This document shows, piece after piece, positions 1 through 5,900 of a DNA stretch of 9,676 nt (positions within the stretch are counted from its first letter, which is position 1; each line of letters opens with the position of its first letter). A model generated the notes under the pieces. The model was not told the origin of the DNA, did no database searches, and was given only the letters and a program-made list of their open reading frames with translations. A program made the position numbers and the translations under genes. The stretch comes from Phycisphaerales bacterium. Lineage in GTDB: Bacteria; Planctomycetota; Phycisphaerae; Phycisphaerales; UBA1924. The stretch lies in contig SLFH01000353.1 of assembly GCA_007124345.1 (NCBI GenBank), forward strand, positions 1 to 9,676, given 5' to 3'.

Positions 1-20
1 CGCCCCGCTGGGGCGAATTT
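1..20 (+). terminator. Possible terminator hairpin at window edge
   Basis: A perfect 6-bp stem CGCCCC/GGGGCG (1-6 and 10-15) with a GCT loop is followed by AATTT. It could be a weak intrinsic terminator of a rightward gene ending just before the window. The T-tract is short and the sequence to the left is not visible, so it may equally be one of the dispersed short palindromes of this region. Confidence 0.3.
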
Positions 21-185
21 GGGATGCAGATTGCTTTGAGCGCGGAAGGATCGCCGGAGGATCGCATCGCAGCACCCCTCGCGCGGGCGTACCACAGACC
101 TCCGCAGGAGGTCGGTGCACTTTGCCTCTCCGCATTGTCATGGTGCATCGATGCGCCGATCTCGCCGGGCCCGCCTCGAAGCGAG
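21..185. other. Non-coding stretch with short palindromes
   Basis: No convincing gene is seen here. The stretch contains a perfect 7-bp hairpin GACCTCC-GCA-GGAGGTC (97-113) and a 10-bp palindrome GCATCGATGC (145-154). Neither is followed by a T-tract on either strand, so they are not obvious terminators. The region lies downstream of the leftward operon terminator. A rightward open frame beginning at 24 runs through the terminator and into the antisense of the barrel gene, and looks like chance. Confidence 0.4.
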
Positions 186-212
186 AAAAAAACGGGCGGC
201 CCGTGGGGCCGC
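186..212 (-). terminator. Intrinsic terminator of the leftward operon
   Basis: Read on the minus strand, a perfect 7-bp stem GCGGCCC/GGGCCGC (196-212, 3-nt loop) is followed by CCG and then seven T's (plus-strand A-run 186-192). An overlapping ACGGGC/GCCCGT pairing abuts the T-run directly. A GC-rich stem followed by a U-tract is the classic Rho-independent arrangement. It lies 66 bp beyond the stop codon of the barrel gene and is the only good terminator found for the four leftward genes. Confidence 0.8.
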
Positions 213-277
213 TCTCACCGGGAGGGGTGTGAAGGGCTTATCCCCGGGCCGCGCCGGAACGGGAGCTTGAAAAGTGT

Positions 278-1117
278 TCAGAACAGCAGGCGGACCCCCA
301 TCACGAGGCCGAACTCGCGCTCCATGCGCTTGTTGACATCCTGGTAGAGCGGGGCTTGGACGCCGAGCTCGAAGGCGACCTCGGGCGATTCGAAGAGGAT
401 GCCGGGGGAGATGAACAGCTCGCTGTCGCCGTTGGTCTCCGCGTTGCCGTTGAGCTCGAAAGTGAAGTACCACGAGCGGAAGGCGTCGGGGCCGTAGCTT
501 TCGGGGACGATGCGGTAGAGGTAGGCGGCGTCGTAACGGAAGAGATCGCTGGTGCTCTCGCCGGGCTTGACGGCGTCGGACTTGCCCCCGGTCGTAAGGG
601 TGTAGCGACCCGCGAGGTTGAACCCGTGTCGTCCGGCGACCTGGGTGTAGACGGCGCCGACGAACGGATCGACGCTGCCTGAGCTGAAGGGGTTGTCGCC
701 CGAAGGAATGACGGCGCCGCCGATGATGCCGATGCGCTGGGTGTCGGTCGGGCCGGTGTCGTTCTGCCAGACCCGGTGCTTGAGGAAGAGGGGGATGTCG
801 CCGACGCCCGCCTCGTTCGACGAGCCGTCGACGCTCGACCCGCTGCGGTAGAGCAGGGGGACCTCGACATTCAGCGAGAGATCGCCCCGGATGCCCCACG
901 CGACGATCGTGCGGAGCTCGGCCTCGTAGAAGTCGCGGTCCTGATCCGTCGGATCGTTGTGGTAGCTCGACAGCCAGACCTGCTGGCGGACCGAGACGCG
1001 GTCTTTGGCGGGTTGGGTGGCCGCGGGCGTGAAGATCGCTTCCTGCGCGAGGGCGGGGGCGGCCATGAGAGAGCCCAGCACGCCGGCGCACGCCGCGAAC
1101 GCTGCGTTGCGAGACAT
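278..1117 (-). CDS. Exported outer-membrane beta-barrel protein (putative transporter)
   Basis: This encodes 279 residues from the third ATG of an ATGATGATG run. A Shine-Dalgarno GGAGGG touches the first ATG (1121-1123) but lies 6 nt before the third (1115-1117), so the third is the best-spaced start. Residues 1-25 form a signal peptide with a hydrophobic core and a likely cut after ALA before QEA. The mature part alternates short amphipathic strands with Gly/Asn/Asp turns and has no internal hydrophobic helix. It ends ...GVRLLF, and a terminal Phe is typical of outer-membrane beta-barrels. The general look is that of the phenol-degradation MetA-like transporter family (PF13557), which I infer from character and cannot confirm by search. 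The gene is coupled to the HMA lipoprotein, whose stop overlaps the ATG run, and it precedes the terminator at 186-212. A metal-related role is suggested only by the neighbour. The substrate is unknown. Confidence 0.85.
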   Translation of the reverse strand: MSRNAAFAACAGVLGSLMAAPALAQEAIFTPAATQPAKDRVSVRQQVWLSSYHNDPTDQDRDFYEAELRTIVAWGIRGDLSLNVEVPLLYRSGSSVDGSSNEAGVGDIPLFLKHRVWQNDTGPTDTQRIGIIGGAVIPSGDNPFSSGSVDPFVGAVYTQVAGRHGFNLAGRYTLTTGGKSDAVKPGESTSDLFRYDAAYLYRIVPESYGPDAFRSWYFTFELNGNAETNGDSELFISPGILFESPEVAFELGVQAPLYQDVNKRMEREFGLVMGVRLLF

Positions 1118-1119
1118 CA

Positions 1120-1467
1120 TCATCCCTCCACGCTCTGGACGGTGAAGCCGGCGTCGGTGACGGCACGCCGGAGGCGCTCGGTCGAGGGCGGGGCGACGCG
1201 GTCGACGCCGATTGTGATCTTGCCGGTGCCCAGGTCGATGTCGACGCCGGTGACGCCGCGGATGGACATGAGCGACTTGTCAGCGTTGGCGGCGCAGAGG
1301 GGGCAGCCCATGCCGGCGACGGTCATGACGACCTTGTCGCCAGTGGGCTCGGGCGAGTCGGGCATTTCGGCGGTGTGGTCGTGGTGGCGGTCGGCGTGCT
1401 GGGTGCCGTTGCTGGCGCAGCCGGCGAGGAGCGCCAGCGAGATCGTGCATGCGAGGATCCGGAACAT
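1120..1467 (-). CDS. Lipoprotein with heavy-metal-associated (HMA) domain
   Basis: This encodes 115 residues. The N-terminus is a lipoprotein signal: a hydrophobic stretch to residue 14, then lipobox LLAGC with the acylated Cys at 17. A His-rich linker follows (His 24, 28, 29, 31). Residues 45-115 are a small ferredoxin-like HMA domain with the metal-site motif GMGCPLC (Cys55 and Cys58), close to the canonical MxCxxC of MerP, CopZ and P-type ATPase domains. These domains bind soft metals such as Cu(I) or Hg(II). Here it should be tethered in the periplasmic compartment rather than free in the cytosol. The start is supported by GAAAGGGA ending 7 nt before the ATG. The stop TGA overlaps the first ATG of the barrel gene, so the two are translationally coupled. 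I infer a role in envelope metal binding or delivery. The specific metal cannot be read from the sequence. Confidence 0.9.
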   Translation of the reverse strand: MFRILACTISLALLAGCASNGTQHADRHHDHTAEMPDSPEPTGDKVVMTVAGMGCPLCAANADKSLMSIRGVTGVDIDLGTGKITIGVDRVAPPSTERLRRAVTDAGFTVQSVEG

Positions 1468-1668
1468 GGAATGGTCCCTTTCAGGGTCCGTTGCGGGCTG
1501 CGCGCCGAGAGGGCGGCGGCCCGGCGTTTGAGATTCAGTGGGTTCTGGGGAATCTGTGATGGACAGCGTTGAAACCAGCCCGCTCTGGATGCGGACAAGC
1601 CGCGTCCGGGCGGGGTCTCAGGGAGCGGCCGGATGGCGCGCGCGCATCCCGGGCGCTGGGCGCCGCCG
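1468..1668. other. Intergenic spacer upstream of the HMA gene
   Basis: This 201-bp gap lies between the cysteine-rich gene and the HMA gene. I found no convincing -35/-10 pair and no coding sequence. The only local structure is an imperfect hairpin (1473-1489) in which the CCCT/AGGG arms include the Shine-Dalgarno of the HMA gene, and a weak 5-bp stem (1652-1664) just after the cysteine-rich gene without a T-run. The spacer could hold a promoter for the HMA and barrel pair, or simply be an operon spacer. Confidence 0.35.
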
Positions 1669-2013
1669 CTATGTTCGCCAGACGCACAGCCTCGCCAGGA
1701 CGGGAAGGCTGCAGAGCCCCGCACGCTCATCGCGGACGGGGGCGAAGAGGAGCGGGCGCGAGGGCTCGCTCCTGCAGGCGTTGAGGGTGGACTTGGCCGC
1801 GACCGCCGTGAGCTCCGGCCCGCGCGCCGGGGCGTAGGGCTCGGGGTCGGGCCGTTCGGCCGGCTCGTCGATGACGCAGGGGCATATGTCGCCGCAGGTG
1901 CAGAGCACGCAGCACGATTGCCGCTCGGGTCCTTGCGCAGGGACCGCCTGCACGCGGGGCGTGAGCGCCACGGGCAGCAGCAGAAGCAGGATGAGCAGGC
2001 ATCGTGCGGGCAT
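1669..2013 (-). CDS. Small exported cysteine-rich protein, function unknown
   Basis: This encodes 114 residues beginning MPARCLL. Residues 5-23 form a leucine-rich signal sequence with likely cleavage near VQA. The mature N-terminus carries a tight cysteine cluster, CC-x2-C-x-C-x3-C-x-C at residues 34-46, followed by a Pro/Glu/Asp-rich stretch (50-67). Three more scattered cysteines are at 80, 101 and 110. Third codon positions are almost all G or C, which supports real coding in this frame. The open frame extends further upstream, but the extension has no signal peptide and would overlap the membrane-protein gene, so the ATG at 2011-2013 is preferred. No Shine-Dalgarno is seen. The cluster could bind metal or form disulfides, and the neighbouring HMA lipoprotein favours metal binding. 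I do not recognise the family. Confidence 0.72.
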   Translation of the reverse strand: MPARCLLILLLLLPVALTPRVQAVPAQGPERQSCCVLCTCGDICPCVIDEPAERPDPEPYAPARGPELTAVAAKSTLNACRSEPSRPLLFAPVRDERAGLCSLPVLARLCVWRT

Positions 2014-2048
2014 ATGCGTAGAGGGCAATTTAACCGATCGTCGGAGGG
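2014..2048 (-). promoter_or_regulatory. Possible promoter of the cysteine-rich gene
   Basis: In an otherwise very GC-rich gap, the minus strand carries TTAAAT (plus-strand 2028-2033), matching TATAAT at four of six positions, about 15 nt before the start codon. No good -35 is seen. If used, the leader would be only a few bases long, which would fit the absence of a Shine-Dalgarno. The evidence is weak. Confidence 0.22.
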
Positions 2049-2101
2049 AGAGCCAGAGGGATCTCGCGCAGGCTGGTCTCCCGGCGAGCTGGTCGTGGGG
2101 A

Positions 2102-2761
2102 CTAACGCCCCGGCCCGGCCCCGATGTTCCCGAGCCCGGCGAGCCACTTGAGCGTGACCGTGCGGACCTTCCAGCCGTCGGGGGTGCGATCGAAGTCGAG
2201 CTCCCACCAGGTCGCCTGAGGGCGGCCGTTGGCGGTGGCGGTGACATTCACCTGCGTCCGGGCGATCGTCGGCGAATCGAGGGCCGCCCGCACCTGGCGG
2301 ATGCGGTACGACTCGACGGTAAAGCGAGGCGGGATGTCGTACGCCCCGTCCGCGGTCTCCGCACGGCGGACGAGCTCGATCAGGTCTTCCTTGCGCCAGC
2401 GCATGGTGTGGGCGCGGATCTCGGCGCCGTCGGAAAGCGCCTGCCGAAGAACCCCCGGATCGGGGGATGCGATGGCGGAGATGAGGTCCCTCGTGGTGTC
2501 GGCGACGCGCTGGCGGTCGGTGGTGACAAAATGTCCGATAAGAAACAGCGCCACACCCAGCCCGATGGGGATCAGGCCGAAAAGTGCGCGTTTCGGCTCG
2601 GCCCGGCGGAGGTACCACGCCGCGAGCAGCAGGCCGAGCACCACGAAGGCGAAGGCGAGGGGGAGGGGCTGTTCGAGGAAGATCCGCTCGGCGAGCGGAG
2701 CCTGATCGATCAGGTCGAAGGCGGGGGGTTCGAAGCCGACTTGGGCGAGCACCCTGAACAT
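2102..2761 (-). CDS. Two-helix membrane protein with NTF2-like domain
   Basis: This encodes 219 residues. Two hydrophobic segments (about 33-51 and 58-79) are separated by a short basic loop (RRAEPKR), so the protein is anchored in the inner membrane. The remainder (about 82-208) is soluble. Its helices RVADTTRDLISAIASPD and KEDLIELVRRAE, then strands ending WWELDFDRTPDGWKVRTVTL, follow the pattern of NTF2-like/SnoaL/DUF4440 folds, where a late 'DGWKV' strand is usual. I see no catalytic motif, so a binding or structural role is as likely as an enzymatic one. The start is supported by AAAGG 5 nt upstream of the ATG. The gene is first of the four leftward genes and diverges from the nonulosonic-acid operon. 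A functional link with either side is not evident. Confidence 0.85.
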   Translation of the reverse strand: MFRVLAQVGFEPPAFDLIDQAPLAERIFLEQPLPLAFAFVVLGLLLAAWYLRRAEPKRALFGLIPIGLGVALFLIGHFVTTDRQRVADTTRDLISAIASPDPGVLRQALSDGAEIRAHTMRWRKEDLIELVRRAETADGAYDIPPRFTVESYRIRQVRAALDSPTIARTQVNVTATANGRPQATWWELDFDRTPDGWKVRTVTLKWLAGLGNIGAGPGR

Positions 2762-2900
2762 GGGGACCTTTCGTCGTTGCGCGGGTCGTCGCGCCGTGGA
2801 TAGAGGTTACAGCCCCGGGGCCCTTGAGGCCGATTCTTGGGGTTGCCGGCATGGGCATCGCCCCGCCGGGACGCCGAAGGCGTCCAACCACGGAGCACCC
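2762..2900. promoter_or_regulatory. Divergent intergenic region with both promoters
   Basis: This 139-bp gap separates the leftward membrane-protein gene from the rightward nonulosonic-acid operon, so it should hold promoters for both. The best rightward candidate is TTGCGC (2777-2782) and TAGAGG (2801-2806) with an 18-bp spacer, which is a poor match to the sigma-70 consensus. A leftward -10 is not clear. Shine-Dalgarno elements are AAAGG (minus strand, 2767-2771) and GGAG (plus strand, 2892-2895). The right half is a potential structured RNA leader, listed separately. Confidence 0.4.
2841..2889 (+). promoter_or_regulatory. Potential structured RNA leader (three-way junction)
   Basis: As rightward RNA, the segment can fold with an outer stem GGTTG/CAACC (2841-2845 with 2885-2889) enclosing two hairpins. 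The first pairs CCGGC/GCCGG (2846-2850 with 2865-2869) and continues, after a small internal loop, with GGGC/GCCC (2853-2856 with 2860-2863). The second is GACGCC-GAA-GGCGTC (2870-2884). The helices abut without unpaired junction bases. The structure ends 2 nt before the GGAG ribosome-binding site and 11 nt before the ATG, so it could affect translation of the operon's first gene. High GC content raises the chance of accidental pairing. No known riboswitch class is recognised. Confidence 0.35.
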
Positions 2901-5900
2901 ATGAGCCTTCCCGAGACACCGGCGCCCTCCCGGGCCGTTCTGGAGCGCAACCTCGAAGCGATCGGGCGTCTTTCGCCTGATACGGCGGCTGGGATCGCCG
3001 CGACGGCGCCTCGCGCCGACCTTGATTTCGCGTTGGCCCCTGATGGCGGGCTGACAGCGAAGGTCCGGGAACTGGGGCGGTCTCGATCGCTCGCCAGCGC
3101 CAAGCGGCCGGTCTCCGAGGGCGAGCGGCTGGCGGAGGGGGTTGACCTTGACGCGTGCGGCGCCGTGGTCGTGATGGGCTTCGGGCTGGGGCACCACGTG
3201 CGGGCGCTGGCGGAGCGGCTGCGCGAGTTCGGGGCACTGATCGTCTTTGAGCCGGACCTCGGTCTCATGCGTGCGGTCTTGGAGCGGGTGGACTGCTCTG
3301 AGTGGATCCTCAATTCGAGGCTGGTGATCGCGACGGACCCCGACGATCATGCGGGGCTGGCGTCGAAGCTGAGCGGGCTGGACGCGCTGATTGCGCTGGG
3401 GCTGACGATCGTCGAGCACCCGCCGAGCTCGCCGAGGCTCGGGCCGGCCGCGACGGCATTCGGGCAGACGGTAACCGGGGTGGTGCGTTCTGTGCGCACG
3501 ACGGTGACGACGACGCTGGTGCAGGTCGAGCCGACGCTGCGCAACCTGCTGATGAACCTCGACCACTACACGGGGTGTCAGGGCATCGGCGAGCTGGCTG
3601 GGACGAAGGCTGGGACGCCGGCGGTGGTGGTCTCTGCGGGGCCGAGCCTGCGACGGAACCTCGATCTGCTCGCCGAGCCGGGTGTTCGGGATTGCGTGAC
3701 GATCATCGCGGTGCAGACGGTGCTCAAGCCGATGCTGGAGCGCGGGATCAAGCCTCACTATGTGGTGGCGCTGGACTACCACGAGATCAGCCGCAGGTTT
3801 TACGAGGGTTTGACGCCCGAGGCGGTCGAGGGTGTGACGCTGGTGGTCGAGCCCAAGGCGAACCCGGCGATCCTCGACGCGTTCCCGGGCGAGATCCGTG
3901 TGGCGAAGGACGATCGGCTGGACATGCTGCTGGGCGAGCATGCACCCGAGCGTGCGCCGATCCGGCCCGGGGCGACGGTGGCGCATCTGGCGTACTACTT
4001 TGCGCGGCATCTGGGGTGCGACCCGGTGATTCTGATCGGGCAGGATCTTGGATTTACCGACGGGCAGTACTACGCCGCGGGGGCGGCGATCCACGAGGTG
4101 TGGGCGGCCGAGCTGAACGAGTTTCGGACGCTGGAGATGCTTGAGTGGGAGCGGATCGCGCGGGCGAAGTCGGTGCTGCATCGCACGACGGATGTGTACG
4201 GCAGGGCGATCTTCACCGACGACCAGATGCACTCGTACCTCGTGCAGTTTCAGGCGGACTTTCTGGAGGACGCGAAGCGCGGGCTGCGGGTGATCGACGC
4301 GACCGAGGGGGGCGTGAAGAAGCAGCATACGGAGGTGATGGCGCTTCAAGCTGCGCTTGAAGCGTGGGCGCCGGGCGCTGGGCTCGGGGCGCAGGGTCTC
4401 GCAGATGACGCGTCGCCCGAAGCTCTCAAGCCCAACGCGGCCGAAGGCCGCAGCCAACCCAGCGCCCCGCGCCCAGCGCCCCGCGCCCAGTCCACAATCG
4501 ACCGCGTCCGCCGCGTCCAGCGCGACGCAAGAACGCTTTCGACGCGCAGCCGCGAGGCGGCGCGGCTGCTCGCCAAGGCGAAGGACGAGAGCGACCCGCG
4601 CAAAATCAACGAACTGGTGCACAAAGTCCATTCGATCCGCGAGGAGGTCGAGAAGCTCGGGCCCGCGTTCGATCTGACGATGTACATCGCCCAGACGGCG
4701 GCGCTGAACCGCCTCAAGGCCGACCGCAAGATCGGGCTGGCGGGCGAGCTTTCTGAGATGGAGGAGCACCGCCTGCGGACCGAGCGCGACATGAAGAATG
4801 TCTCGTGGATCGCTGAGGCGGCCGAGCACCTTGCGATCATGCTGCACGACGCGGCCGACTGCCTCGGTGGCGGGCCCAAGATCACGCGCGACGCCTCGCC
4901 CCGCGAGAAGGGCGGCAAGTCGGGCGGGATCCGCTCGCGCGTGGCCGCGGTGGTCTTCGCCGACACGAAGGTCAACGGTCTGGGCGTGCGGCGGGACCTG
5001 CTCGAGCCGTCGATCATGGGGCGGAGCGCCCTGGACTGGACGCTGCAGCGGCTGGGCGGGTGCAAGACGCTCCGCCGCGTGATCGTGCTGACCGACGACC
5101 CGTCGAAGGTCTCTGCTGCGATCGGCGACGCGCCGTCGCGGCTGCGGATCAGCGTGGTGCGTCCGGCGCGGCGCCAGCACCCTTCGAGGCTCGCGTCGAT
5201 GCGGGTTTCGAGGCTGTTTGCGCCTTCGTGCTGGCGCGGGTCGCTGGGCGGGCTGACGGTGTACGACGAGGCGCTCGACGCGCAGGCCGCGGCCGATGCG
5301 CTGGAGGAAGCGGGTTTCGATTCGGGCGTTCTAGTCGGGGGCGACTGGGCGGCGGCCGATCCGGAGCTGATCGACGACCTGGTTCGTCGTCACCACGAAT
5401 CGCCCGAACAGCACCGCGTTGTGTTCTCGCAGGCGGCGCCGGGTTTGAGCGGGATTTTTTGCGACGCGGCGCTCTTGCGTGAGCTGGCCGAGCAGGGGGA
5501 TCGGGGCGGGGTGTTCGCGTCGATCGGGGGTGTGCTGGGGTACACGCCGCGGCTTGCGAGGCCGGACCCGATCGCCAAGCCCTGGTGCGTGCAGATCCCT
5601 CCCGAGCTTCGCGATTTGCACGCGCGGGCGATCCCGGACTCACCGGCGCGGGTTGCGCACTTGCTTCGGGCGATCGAGCCGATGGGGCCGGAGTGGTTCC
5701 GCCTGCCGGTGCGGGCGCTGGTCGACGCGCTGGCTCGGACGCGGGACGAGGTCCGTGGGTTCGGGCCTCGCTCGATCGAGCTGGATCTCACGCGGGCCGG
5801 CACGGGCGAGCACCGCGTTTGGACGGGCGCATGGATCGACGCGCTCGCGAACGCCCATCCCGACGCGACGCTGACGCTGCGGGCCGATGGCGAGAGTCTG

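Noticed and set aside
24..347. A 107-codon rightward frame at the left end.
   Set aside because: It passes through the leftward terminator and into the antisense of the barrel gene. It has no ribosome-binding site or protein-like pattern.
1650..1664. A short GGCGC/GCGCC stem after the cysteine-rich gene as a terminator.
   Set aside because: The stem is only 5 bp and is not followed by a T-tract on either strand.
1323..5180. A 1285-codon open frame on the minus strand across the Maf gene and several leftward genes.
   Set aside because: It runs antisense to the clearly recognisable Maf/DUF115 gene and cuts across three genes on its own strand. Its product is extremely Arg/His/Pro-rich, as expected for a shadow frame in high-GC DNA.
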